A stretch of DNA of 64,000 nucleotides from Flavobacterium aquidurense (GTDB taxonomy: Bacteria; Bacteroidota; Bacteroidia; Flavobacteriales; Flavobacteriaceae), in NCBI RefSeq assembly GCF_001404985.1, contig NZ_JRLF01000006.1, positions 496,001-560,000 on the forward strand, in the 5' to 3' direction. The notes beneath the pieces were generated by a model. The model ran no database searches, was not told where the DNA came from, and was given only the letters and a program-made list of their open reading frames with translations. Of the stretch, positions 56,036 to 64,000 are shown one piece after another (the stretch's first letter is position 1; each line of letters starts with the position of its first letter). A program made the position numbers and the translations under genes.

Positions 56036-56797
56036 TTATTTCTTTGCTGTAGCTGCTTCTTCAATAATACGCAATACTTCTGTTGGGTGCGAAAGCATTA
56101 CTACGTGGCTTGCTTCGATTTCTGTAGTTTTAGAGTGCGCTCTTTTTGCCATAAATCTTTCTAATTCCGGGCTTATTGCTTTATCGCTTTTTGCTAAAAT
56201 ATACCAGCTTGGTTTTGTTTTCCATGCAGGTTCACCACTTTTGTCTGCAAATACACCTTGCGCTGCAGGAGTTTGTGTTGCATGAATCAGGTTTTGATCT
56301 TTTTCTTTAAGATCCTGTGCAAAAACGGTTTTCACACCTTCTTTAGACAAATAAATAAAACCATCAACCGGTTCCAGATAATTACTTAAAGTAACTGCCG
56401 GACCTTGCGCAGATAATGATGGAAGTGTCTCTCCTAAATCAGGAACTAAAGCTGCTACAAAAACCAAACCTTTTACCTTAGGATCATTTCCGGCTTGTGT
56501 AATGACAAAACCTCCCCAGGAATGCCCTACTAAAATCACATTTCCTTTTGCCTGAGCAATGGCTCTTTTGGTAGCAGCAACATCATCAGCTAATGAAGTA
56601 ATCGGGTTTTGAACTGAAATTACCGGATATCCTTTTGCCTGCAAAGCGACAATTTGGTTTGTAAAAGAGGATCCGTCAGCCCAGATTCCGTGTACAAAAA
56701 TAATAGTTGGTTTAGTAGATGATGCTTCTTGAGAATACATTTTAGTAGTACTAAAAGAGACCAAAAGTGCGAAAGCTAAAATTTTAATTGTTTTCAT
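56036..56797 (-). CDS. Secreted alpha/beta hydrolase
   Basis: 253 residues with a signal peptide (to about MYSQ, 22). Alpha/beta-hydrolase core: TIIFVHGIWADGSSF (oxyanion region), ILVGHSWGGFVI with the nucleophile Ser, and TTEIEASHVVMLSHP with the catalytic His. It resembles the salicylate-esterase-like/AB hydrolase group widespread in Bacteroidota. The substrate is unknown. It lies 33 nt downstream of the P460-like gene on the same strand. Confidence 0.88.
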   Translation of the reverse strand: MKTIKILAFALLVSFSTTKMYSQEASSTKPTIIFVHGIWADGSSFTNQIVALQAKGYPVISVQNPITSLADDVAATKRAIAQAKGNVILVGHSWGGFVITQAGNDPKVKGLVFVAALVPDLGETLPSLSAQGPAVTLSNYLEPVDGFIYLSKEGVKTVFAQDLKEKDQNLIHATQTPAAQGVFADKSGEPAWKTKPSWYILAKSDKAISPELERFMAKRAHSKTTEIEASHVVMLSHPTEVLRIIEEAATAKK

Positions 56798-56830
56798 TTT
56801 TTAATTATTTAGTGTTTAATTTATTTATAG

Positions 56831-57304
56831 TTATGGCAGGATTGCCATTTTTTGTTTAAGTATTATTTTAATGCTGTGATCGTTGCCAAGCGTATCATTT
56901 TTAAGAGACATTCTATTTCCTTCAAATTTTTGATAATTGGAATTTTGATTTTTCGGCAGCCATTCTAAAATTTCGAAGGCTATTAACTTTCCGGAAATAA
57001 TTGCCCCAATCCAGTTAGGATCTGATTGTTGCTGCCAAGTAATCCGTACTAATTTCTCTCCTTTCTTTAGATCCGTTTTGTTAGCTCTGATTCTTTCTAT
57101 TGCAATTTGATTTCCGTACAATAATGATGTTGTATGTTTTTTATTATTGATCGAAGAATTAATAACATGCAGACCTGAAACCTTATTCAGTAATGCATCC
57201 GGAAGTGAAGCCTCGTTATTCAAACCCTTATCACTCGTTTTATCTGAGCAGGCAAACAGAAAAAATAAAGAAAGAATTGCTGTAAAATATAATATCGTTT
57301 TCAT
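56831..57304 (-). CDS. Cytochrome P460-like lipoprotein without haem motif
   Basis: 157 residues. Lipobox FLFAC with Cys19. The mature domain shows KHTTSLLYGNQIAIERIRAN, KLVRITWQQQSDPNWIGAII and a final strand, like the P460 fold. No CxxCH is present anywhere, so covalent haem c is not expected. It follows the haem-binding P460 gene by 2 nt and is probably co-translated. It could be a partner subunit. The hydrolase gene follows by 33 nt. Confidence 0.7.
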   Translation of the reverse strand: MKTILYFTAILSLFFLFACSDKTSDKGLNNEASLPDALLNKVSGLHVINSSINNKKHTTSLLYGNQIAIERIRANKTDLKKGEKLVRITWQQQSDPNWIGAIISGKLIAFEILEWLPKNQNSNYQKFEGNRMSLKNDTLGNDHSIKIILKQKMAILP

Positions 57305-57306
57305 AT

Positions 57307-58263
57307 TTATTGACGTATTGGAAGTGTGAATACATAATCGTTTTTCTCCATAGGTTTATGGCAATTCATGCATTCAATAACAAAATCAGCACTTTTACCA
57401 TACGGAATCAATTCTGTTGTTTTGAATCTCGAAAATCCCCAACCATTTGTTTTCTTGTATTTATTATGATCCTTAATCATAAATTCTACTTGTTTAAAAG
57501 CGCCCTGAGAAATATTTCCATCTTCATCTTCAATTTCATCATACGCAGCTTTGGCTATAATAGTACCATCCGGCCACGGACTAATTTTCTTTTCCCTGAT
57601 TGCTTTTACGGCGATATCATTACCAAAAATTATACGCATTGTACCATTATCAAGACGTTGCGTTGTACTTATCACCGCCCAGTTTTTATAATTGGCTATA
57701 TAAGCGATTCCGTTTGGAGCTTTTGGTATTTGTGCCAGTTTTTGAGTTTTCTTTATAGCTTCTGTCTGTTGATGCAATGCATTAATTTTTGCAGTATCCT
57801 GAGGTTTATTGTTTATCCTTAAACTCCAAATATAATTCTGAAGCACTTTCAGGTCTTTTTGAGATACTTTTGCTTCAGGATGTGCAAAGGTGTAACTCTC
57901 TAATGGCATTGCTCCCTGAGAAACCTGATTGACAGACTCCCATAGTTTTGCTTTTTGATCTGCCGGTGATAATTTATCCCATTCAGAAAAATTAAGTCCG
58001 TTTCTGCCATCTTTTATATGTTGTGCTACCAACCAGTAAGCCGGAACTACTTTATCATACCAACTTAAATTAGTTTCATTAGAATGACAATCGTAACAAG
58101 AGTTTCTCAAAATAGTTTGTACTTCATGAGGTACTTTTAAATCTCCTGTAACTGGTGGATTTGTAATTTCAGGATGTATAAATTGTATTGCCGCAAAAAT
58201 CACAACCAATATGGCTAAAGGAATCATGATGACTTTTCTTTTGTATATTTTCTGCTTTTTCAT
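57307..58263 (-). CDS. Haem-binding domain and cytochrome P460 protein
   Basis: 318 residues. An N-terminal membrane anchor (about 11-29) is followed by a haem-binding domain with CYDCH at 56-60, SNETNLSWYDKVVPAYW and ISFEWDKLSP-like LNFSEWDKLSP. A P460 domain follows (about 185-318) with STTQRLDNGTMRIIFGND and the second haem motif CMNCH at 298-302. It likely carries two c-type haems and takes part in periplasmic electron transfer or detoxification. First of a three-gene unit on the minus strand. Confidence 0.85.
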   Translation of the reverse strand: MKKQKIYKRKVIMIPLAILVVIFAAIQFIHPEITNPPVTGDLKVPHEVQTILRNSCYDCHSNETNLSWYDKVVPAYWLVAQHIKDGRNGLNFSEWDKLSPADQKAKLWESVNQVSQGAMPLESYTFAHPEAKVSQKDLKVLQNYIWSLRINNKPQDTAKINALHQQTEAIKKTQKLAQIPKAPNGIAYIANYKNWAVISTTQRLDNGTMRIIFGNDIAVKAIREKKISPWPDGTIIAKAAYDEIEDEDGNISQGAFKQVEFMIKDHNKYKKTNGWGFSRFKTTELIPYGKSADFVIECMNCHKPMEKNDYVFTLPIRQ

Positions 58264-58596
58264 ATCGTTGGTTTTTCTGTAATCACTAAAATTGGAACTT
58301 GATTTAACCTGTAAAAATCAAAATCAGAGAGAATAAAAATAATCTCGTTTTGAAATTTGATACTGCAAATGAACGACTGTTTACCGCCTGAAATCAAAGA
58401 AAACTGCGCGAAAGGGAAAAAATGAACTTAAAAGGGAATAAAAAGAAGGGAACAGAATTTGGCCTTATCCTCAAAATAATAATTCATGAAATTTTAATCT
58501 CTCGTTTGAAATTTTTGCTGCTTTTTTGTCTTAAAAATAATTGTATCCAACCCATTATTATTAATTAAATTTGGCTGTTGAATACAAAACCTTCCC
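58264..58596. other. Divergent intergenic region between P460 and LytTR genes
   Basis: No gene. Contains the promoter of the LytTR gene, listed separately. Confidence 0.5.
58541..58573 (+). promoter_or_regulatory. Candidate Bacteroidota-type promoter of the LytTR gene
   Basis: TTG at 58541-58543 and TAAATTTG at 58566-58573 fit the -33 TTG and -7 TAnnTTTG boxes with a 22-nt gap. The start codon follows at 58597, leaving a short leader. Confidence 0.55.
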
Positions 58597-59715
58597 ATGA
58601 AAAAAGACAAACTTTATCTTTTTACTTTTTTATCCTTACTCGTTGTCGTTTACATCTGCGGTTATTTTAGCATGAACTATCTCGTAGGTTTAAGTACAGA
58701 ACAATTTTTGAAAATACAGATCGAATCCAGTAAAAGAGAAGCCAAAGAAATGGCAAATCTGATTTCGTATCAGGCACAGCAAAACAAAGATAAACAAGTC
58801 ATTATCAATAACGTACAGAAAAGCATTGAAAAAACCGACATGCAAACCGGATTTATCTGTATGTTTGACCAGAACGGCAAAGAAATTTGTCATCCTGATC
58901 CGGCAAGAATTGGCGCCATGACATTGCCTAATGAATCGTATATTTCTAAAACACACAACGAAGTAAACTCTGAAGACTTTTATACCTATTTAAAAAATAA
59001 AACAGAAGGCGGCGGTGTCAGGAATTTTAATAATCCTGAGATCGATTCTGAAATTATATATCTCTATCCCGTTAAAAATACCGATTGGATTATTGCCTCA
59101 CACGCTAATCTGCAAAGTATTAACAAACAAGTCCAGGATTTAAAATTCTACTTTATACTCGTTTATATTAGTACCGGAGCTTTGATCGTTTTACTTTCTT
59201 TTTTTATGATCCGCCTTTTTGGAAGCCGTTACGAAAGAAAACTGGAACAGAAAAACGAAACACTTTTTAATGAAGTATTAAGCCTTTCGAAACTGAATTA
59301 TGACCTGACGAGTTACAAATCGAAATTAGAATCGAATGAACACCTAAAAACTACGGATATCTCTGCTCCTGCTTTAAATAAAAAACGGATCCTAACGAAC
59401 CTGAAAAATGAAATCGTTACGCTCGAAATAGAACAAATCGCCTATATCTACATGGAAAACACGATCACTTACGTGAAAGATATAAACGGAAAAATTTCAA
59501 CCAGCAACAATAGTCTTGAGGAAATTTACAGCGAATTAGACAACACGATCTTTTTTAGGGCCAACAGACAATTTATTCTGGCTATAAAATCGATAGACAA
59601 GATTTTGAAATATGGCAACAATCAACTAAAAATTGAAGTCGTACCAAAATCTGCCATCGATGTAATTATCAGTAAAAACAAAGCCGCCGAATTTAAAGCG
59701 TGGTTAAATAAATAG
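58597..59715 (+). CDS. Membrane-bound Cache-LytTR transcriptional regulator
   Basis: 372 residues. One membrane helix at about 6-28, a periplasmic dCache-like sensor at about 35-180 (FICMFDQNGKEICHPDP, VKNTDWIIASHANL), a second helix at about 187-208, a coil, then a LytTR DNA-binding domain at about 265-372 (VTLEIEQIAYIYMENTITYV, FFRANRQFILAIKSIDKILK, NKAAEF). This is a one-component membrane regulator that senses a ligand outside the membrane and binds DNA. It is convergent with the siderophore receptor; its target is unknown. Confidence 0.85.
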   Translation: MKKDKLYLFTFLSLLVVVYICGYFSMNYLVGLSTEQFLKIQIESSKREAKEMANLISYQAQQNKDKQVIINNVQKSIEKTDMQTGFICMFDQNGKEICHPDPARIGAMTLPNESYISKTHNEVNSEDFYTYLKNKTEGGGVRNFNNPEIDSEIIYLYPVKNTDWIIASHANLQSINKQVQDLKFYFILVYISTGALIVLLSFFMIRLFGSRYERKLEQKNETLFNEVLSLSKLNYDLTSYKSKLESNEHLKTTDISAPALNKKRILTNLKNEIVTLEIEQIAYIYMENTITYVKDINGKISTSNNSLEEIYSELDNTIFFRANRQFILAIKSIDKILKYGNNQLKIEVVPKSAIDVIISKNKAAEFKAWLNK

Positions 59716-59731
59716 AGAAAAGGAATATTTC

Positions 59732-59855
59732 AAGTCCCACACGGACGACATATTTGTAGAAAATAAAAAATCATAATCATTTTCTAGTCCCAGAGGGACG
59801 ACCTATTTATAGAAAATTGACCCACACACACAGAGCCCCAGCGAGGCGAAATATT
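59732..59855. repeat. Cluster of GC-rich dispersed repeats
   Basis: Three short hairpins, AGTCCCACACGGACGACATA, AGTCCCAGAGGGACGACCTA and GAGCCCCAGCGAGGCGAAATA, with ATTTGTAGAAAAT-like spacers. Same family as 45966-46170. Confidence 0.75.
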
Positions 59856-59870
59856 AAATTCAAAAAATAG

Positions 59871-59906
59871 AAAAGGGAATATTTCAATTGTGAAATATTC
59901 CCTTTT
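59871..59906. terminator. Bidirectional terminator
   Basis: A 16-bp stem, AAAAGGGAATATTTCA / TGAAATATTCCCTTTT, lies between convergent genes. Confidence 0.9.
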
Positions 59907-59943
59907 CTTATAACTCCTTGATATTTATCTACAATAAATGATC

Positions 59944-62358
59944 TTAGAATTTAAACGTTACGTTTGCCGTTATACGCGTTGGGTTTTGAGCGGCAAGTCT
60001 ATAAGACCAATATTTTTCATTCGTTAAATTATCTACTTTAAGACCAATTCTGTACTTGGGCTGATCGTAAAAAAGTGATGCGTCTAATACGGTATAAGAC
60101 GGAATAGAAAATTTGAAAGTCGTAGTATTCGTCTGGTAATATTCGCTGCCATAAATACCTCCAAAACCAAATCCTAAACCTTGCGCAGTACCATTTACAA
60201 CCCTGTAACTTGCCCATAAGTTTGCTGTTCTTGGCGAACCTGCCGTTGTGGGACGTAAGCCCTGAACACTTGCATTACTTTTTTCGTATTTGCTGTCGTT
60301 GTACGTATAACCCGCGACAATATTTAATCCGGAAATTGGGTTGGCGATCAACTCGGCTTCAAAACCTTTACTCACTTGCGTTCCGTCCTGAATTGAGAAA
60401 TTTGCATGATCCGGATCATCACGTGTAATTTCTGTAACACTAATATCATAATAACTAAGCGTAGCCGATATTTTGTTGAGATCAAATTTAAAACCTCCTT
60501 CTAACTGATTTGCCTGATTGGGTTTGAATGTGTTTCCGTTAAAATCTGAACCGGAAACATTACTGAATCCGTTCATGTAATTACCAAAAACAGAGATTTT
60601 GTCTTTCATGATTTGATATACCAATCCAAATTTTGGTGATAATGCCGTTTGATTGTAGTTTCCTGCAATCGAATCCTTGCTTGGATAATACGTTCCTTTA
60701 TTCTCATAACGATCCACACGAAGACCAGCCATTGCCAGTAATCTGTCTGTTACATTCAAAACATCAGAAACATAAGCGCTATAGGTATTTTCATCATTAG
60801 ATACAAAATTATTGAATTTGGCATTCGCAAACATTGGCGCCACTTTTTCCAGATTGAAATTGTTGTAAGCGTCACCCGGTTTTTTATAATTCAATGCAGG
60901 CATATTTACAATTGCATCGTTACGTGTCGCACGCAGACTATAAAAATCTAATCCGGCTACTACCCTGTTTTTAAGTTTCCCAATTTTAAAATTTCCAATA
61001 AAATTTTGTTGGATATCCGTTCCGTAAAAAGGAGATTCCTGATACGTAACCTGTTGTCTTAATGTTGTTGCAGACATCATTTGTAAAGCCACAACATACC
61101 CATCAGAGGATGATCTTGTTCTGGACAAAACAGTTTGAGACGTCCATTGCTCTGACATTTTATATTTTAACTGCGCAAAAATATTGTATTGCTGGCTGGT
61201 ATAATTGATCGTATTATTAGCAAAAGATAGTTTATACGGAATCTCCAGCTGCTCAATACTGCTTTCTGTTCCTTTTACCACAAACGGTGCCAGTCTGGTT
61301 GGCGAAGTTGCTTTATAAATACTAAATTCAGCATCGATCAAAAGCGTTAAACGGTCGTTTATTTCATAGGAGAAACTTGGAGCAAAAGAAAAATTTCTAT
61401 TAAATCCCGCATCCTGAAAACTTCTCTCGCTATGCAAAGCCGTATTAATTCTTAACAAAGCAGTTTTATCGGCGTTTATTGGTGTATTAATATCAGCGGT
61501 CAATCGGTTTAGATCCCAACTCGCGGCTGAATAGGATATTTCACCCTTAAAAGTATCAAAAGGTTTTTTGGTCACACGGTTAAACAAACCTCCAAAAGAC
61601 GATAATGTACTTCCAAAAAGTGTTGCCGATGGTCCTTTGATTACCTCGATACGTTCCAGATTTGATGGATCGATTGTAGTATACGTAAAACTTCCTACCC
61701 CATTTCTAACCACTTGTGGCGTTGGGAAACCTCTTGAAATAGAAGTCGTACGACCTTGATTTCTGACCTCTGCAATTCCGGCGCCGGGAACATTCTTAAA
61801 AGCACTATTATAATCCGTGATTACTTGTTCCTTCATTAATTCCTTGCTTACAATGATATAAACCTGTGAATTTTCGATATTCTTTAAAGGCATTTTAGCC
61901 ACATCGATACTTTCTTTCTTTGCAAATCGATTTCCTCCTGTTCGAATTACAACATCTTCAAGATTCTGAACAGATGAGTTTACCCTTATATCTACAACAA
62001 CTGACGAAGCTTGTGCCGTAAGTTCAGCCGTTTCTGTAGAAGACGCGTATCCTGACATCGTAACTTCAAGCGTATAAGTTCCCAATGGCACTTTTTTAAA
62101 CTCATAATTACCGGATATGTTCGTTACAGCGCTTTTATTAATCTCGATTAATTTTACAATAACGCCCTGACCTGCGTTCCCGTCATTGGTTATAATACTT
62201 CCCGAAATTTGTCCTGTTGTTTCTGTTTGAGCCTTTACAGATCCTGCGCTTAAAAGCAAAAATAGGAGTATGATAAAAGCGCTTTTTTGTTTTAAAGCAA
62301 AAATCCTCTGAACAAGTGTTCTTCTAAAAAAGACTTTTGATTGTAGTATTGTTGTCAT
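59944..62358 (-). CDS. TonB-dependent siderophore receptor
   Basis: 804 residues from the ATG at 62358 (MTTILQSKV); the longer frame to 62424 adds residues without signal features. Signal peptide with a hydrophobic stretch (FIILLFLLLSAGSVKAQ). A carboxypeptidase-regulatory-like domain (GQISGSIITNDGNAGQGVIV), then plug and barrel (IEVIKGPSATLFGSTLSSFGG, EQTFQ-like segments), ending NPTRITANVTFKF with the terminal Phe. Typical of siderophore receptors (ferrichrome/ferric-hydroxamate type), but the ligand is not readable. It stands alone. Confidence 0.9.
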   Translation of the reverse strand: MTTILQSKVFFRRTLVQRIFALKQKSAFIILLFLLLSAGSVKAQTETTGQISGSIITNDGNAGQGVIVKLIEINKSAVTNISGNYEFKKVPLGTYTLEVTMSGYASSTETAELTAQASSVVVDIRVNSSVQNLEDVVIRTGGNRFAKKESIDVAKMPLKNIENSQVYIIVSKELMKEQVITDYNSAFKNVPGAGIAEVRNQGRTTSISRGFPTPQVVRNGVGSFTYTTIDPSNLERIEVIKGPSATLFGSTLSSFGGLFNRVTKKPFDTFKGEISYSAASWDLNRLTADINTPINADKTALLRINTALHSERSFQDAGFNRNFSFAPSFSYEINDRLTLLIDAEFSIYKATSPTRLAPFVVKGTESSIEQLEIPYKLSFANNTINYTSQQYNIFAQLKYKMSEQWTSQTVLSRTRSSSDGYVVALQMMSATTLRQQVTYQESPFYGTDIQQNFIGNFKIGKLKNRVVAGLDFYSLRATRNDAIVNMPALNYKKPGDAYNNFNLEKVAPMFANAKFNNFVSNDENTYSAYVSDVLNVTDRLLAMAGLRVDRYENKGTYYPSKDSIAGNYNQTALSPKFGLVYQIMKDKISVFGNYMNGFSNVSGSDFNGNTFKPNQANQLEGGFKFDLNKISATLSYYDISVTEITRDDPDHANFSIQDGTQVSKGFEAELIANPISGLNIVAGYTYNDSKYEKSNASVQGLRPTTAGSPRTANLWASYRVVNGTAQGLGFGFGGIYGSEYYQTNTTTFKFSIPSYTVLDASLFYDQPKYRIGLKVDNLTNEKYWSYRLAAQNPTRITANVTFKF

Positions 62359-62716
62359 GCAATTCTTATTTAAACTAATTCTAAATTGAAGCGCAAATGA
62401 ACAATATTTTTTCTTATGTATCAACTGTAATTGTGTAATTTTTGAAGAAAAATTACATTTAAAGAAACGTTGAAACCAAACTCAAACAAGTATTTAAGAA
62501 TTTTATTACTTTAATAAGAGATTGGTCTGTGATGAAAAGCTATGTTTCTATTTAATTATTTTCTCTCGCAGATTTGGCAGATTAAGCAGATTCTTTTTTC
62601 GCCTAAAAACACAATACCCTATGCGGTATTATTACAAGTGAAACACCTTTTTTGAAACATTCTTAAAAGCTATGTCTCTATGTGTTAAAAAAAACTCACA
62701 CATTAAGCAAGAACCA
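62359..62716. other. Intergenic region with CAGATTxGCAGATT and AAAAGCTATGT repeats
   Basis: CTCGCAGATTTGGCAGATTA at about 62565-62595 belongs to the same repeat type as 55655. AAAAGCTATGTxTCTAT occurs at 62535 and again at 62665. No gene. Confidence 0.6.
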
Positions 62717-63484
62717 CTATCGTTTCCTGCCATAAAGCAAAATTCTCTTAAAAGAATAAATCGCCGGAAGTTTTGGGAAATGCGTTGCGATTCGCTCTTT
62801 ATAAATCTTAATAAAAAGCTCTTTGTTTTCACCCTCCAAACGCTCTATATACGGAATCAAAGCCGAGCCCGAAATAAAATTGTAAAGCGTTTCGTGATCG
62901 TTCGCGATTATAGGATATACTTTTTGCAGGATCTGAAGATTTTCCAGTCCGCCATCAAAGAGGATTTGTGCGTATGCGTCGATGCTCAAAACCGGTGAAT
63001 CTCTTTTGTAACCTTTCAGATAAGATTTAAAAGGTTCTTCATCAACCAGATCAGCCAGTATTTTATTAAGTATATTTTCCGGCTGAACAGGCATTTGAAC
63101 TGCAAATTGCCCTTTTGGATTAACCAGTTTTATCAATTCTGTAAATAATGTTTCATGATCGTCCGACCATTGCAAAGCGGCGTTACTAAAAATTAAATCC
63201 CATTTTTCACCAGATGCTATTATTTCTTCTGTAGTTGCTTTTCTAAAATGCAAATTATCCATTTCTAAAGCCTTTGATTGTTCCAGCATTTCGACCGAAG
63301 AATCTACGCCCAGAAAATTAGCATCTTTGAATTTATCAGCTAAAATTGCCGTTTGTTCGCCCGTTCCGCAACCCAAATCAATTGCTTTCATTCCGTTTAC
63401 GGGCTCAATAAATTCAGCCAAATCATAAAATGGCTTATAACGTATATTTTTAAACTTATTATATATTTCAGGATTCCAAGGCAT
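62717..63484 (-). CDS. tam: Trans-aconitate 2-methyltransferase-like SAM methyltransferase
   Basis: 255 residues. The start MPWNPEIYNKFKNIRYKPFYDL is the usual Tam opening. SAM-binding GxGxG: AIDLGCGTGEQTAILA (about 34-48). Later WDLIFSNAALQWSDDH. It would methylate trans-aconitate, or a related acid, to detoxify a by-product of the citric acid cycle. Substrate not proven. Confidence 0.85.
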   Translation of the reverse strand: MPWNPEIYNKFKNIRYKPFYDLAEFIEPVNGMKAIDLGCGTGEQTAILADKFKDANFLGVDSSVEMLEQSKALEMDNLHFRKATTEEIIASGEKWDLIFSNAALQWSDDHETLFTELIKLVNPKGQFAVQMPVQPENILNKILADLVDEEPFKSYLKGYKRDSPVLSIDAYAQILFDGGLENLQILQKVYPIIANDHETLYNFISGSALIPYIERLEGENKELFIKIYKERIATHFPKLPAIYSFKRILLYGRKR

Positions 63485-63573
63485 TTGTCTCTATTTATAT
63501 TTTATTTTGATCTGATAAAAGTTCCCGATCAAGCAAAATTGGGTTAATATGACTAAGATACAAAATTTGTTTA

Positions 63574-64000
63574 CTATCTATCTTGTCCTGTAGCTTTCAA
63601 ATAATCTTTAAACTGTTGTTCCCAAATTGGGCTTTCATAACTAATGCCTCCATAGAGATAGTTGGCATCAGAACTTGATTGTAATCCAAAACTTTTTTTA
63701 CAAGTGTTATTTATCATTATATTATTATATCCTTTTCCTTTTATAAAATTATTTTTGTTCTCATTTTTTTGCAATAATTTTAAAACTTCATTATAATATA
63801 TTGGTCCTTTTCTAAAATTTCCTATATTCATCTTAAAAGAATAAGCCATAATAATATTATTTTTAAATTTTAGATTGTATTCAACTATTCTTTTTTGTTT
63901 AATAAGGTTAATGTGTTCATTAAATGTTACTATTTCGATCCCGTAGACGGTTTCTTTCTTAAATTTTCTTTTTAATGATTTACTTTCTTTTACAAATTGG
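63574..64000 (-). CDS. Unrecognised protein, truncated by the window edge
   Basis: The frame is open from its stop at 63574 back to the right edge, at least 142 residues. The first complete part reads FVKESKSLKRKFKKETVYGI and NEHINLIKQKRIVEYNLKF, then an internal Met (63849) and a tail with SFGLQSSSDANYLYGGISYE. The N-terminus is outside the window. Rich in Lys and Asn, AT-rich. No family recognised. Confidence 0.5.
   Translation of the reverse strand, partial: QFVKESKSLKRKFKKETVYGIEIVTFNEHINLIKQKRIVEYNLKFKNNIIMAYSFKMNIGNFRKGPIYYNEVLKLLQKNENKNNFIKGKGYNNIMINNTCKKSFGLQSSSDANYLYGGISYESPIWEQQFKDYLKATGQDR

Noticed and set aside
62672..62998. 108-codon plus-strand frame over the methyltransferase gene
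   Set aside because: Antisense shadow of the Tam-like gene, starts inside a dispersed repeat.

Overview
The window looks like a chromosomal segment of a Flavobacterium-type member of the Bacteroidota. The DNA is AT-rich. It carries a type IX secretion sorting domain, Oar-like and siderophore TonB-dependent receptors, many lipoproteins with the S/A-C lipobox, TAnnTTTG-type promoter elements, and the short GC-rich intergenic repeats common in flavobacterial genomes. I see no rRNA, tRNA, CRISPR array, transposase or prophage.

Layout. 1-4.6 kb: a lipoprotein, an ArgA-like acetyltransferase, a LysM lytic transglycosylase and a stand-alone MreB. 4.8-7.1 kb: a secreted Svx/AvrXca-like metalloprotease-fold protein with a T9SS tail. 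7.6-10.9 kb: three unusual genes, namely an acidic two-repeat protein, a predicted papain-like hydrolase and a predicted glutamine-synthetase-fold ligase. 11-14.7 kb: GreA/GreB-like factor, an NTF2-like gene broken by a frameshift, HxlR and Crp regulators and a PRISE-type reductase. 15-18 kb: an orphan C-terminal domain of a contractile-injection-system tape-measure protein, a phytanoyl-CoA-type dioxygenase and a DoxD/DoxA fusion. 18.3-29.5 kb: two GH130 enzymes, a META lipoprotein, a PLP enzyme plus TlpA-like thioredoxin behind a clear SAM-I riboswitch, a beta-barrel protein and an unrecognised carbohydrate-enzyme-like protein. 29.6-34.7 kb: an SRPBCC gene remnant and a complete RsbR-RsbS-RsbT-RsbX-type stressosome operon ending in a histidine kinase. 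35-38.5 kb: YciF-like ferritin-fold protein, DoxX, Crp, and a RidA protein whose signal peptide is frameshifted at a run of eight A. 38.5-42.3 kb: a sucrose operon (sucrose-phosphate synthase plus a GH32-like enzyme). 42.4-50 kb: repeats, a polysaccharide deacetylase, a two-component system and an Oar-like receptor. 50.6-55.6 kb: a charged-protein pair and a non-homologous end-joining island (ligD against ku, plus a SpoIIAA-like protein). 56-64 kb: alpha/beta hydrolase, two P460-related proteins, a Cache-LytTR membrane regulator, a siderophore receptor, a trans-aconitate-type methyltransferase and a gene running off the edge.

Themes. Stress response dominates: stressosome, NHEJ, YciF, several Crp/HxlR/LytTR regulators. 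Carbohydrate handling is the second theme: two GH130 enzymes, sucrose synthesis and GH32, and a deacetylase. The best candidates for something little described are the acidic-repeat/papain-like/ligase trio at 7.6-10.9 kb, the orphan tape-measure domain at 15 kb, and the SAM riboswitch with its 32-codon leader ORF ahead of a PLP/thioredoxin pair. All functional calls come from reading motifs; no database search was possible.
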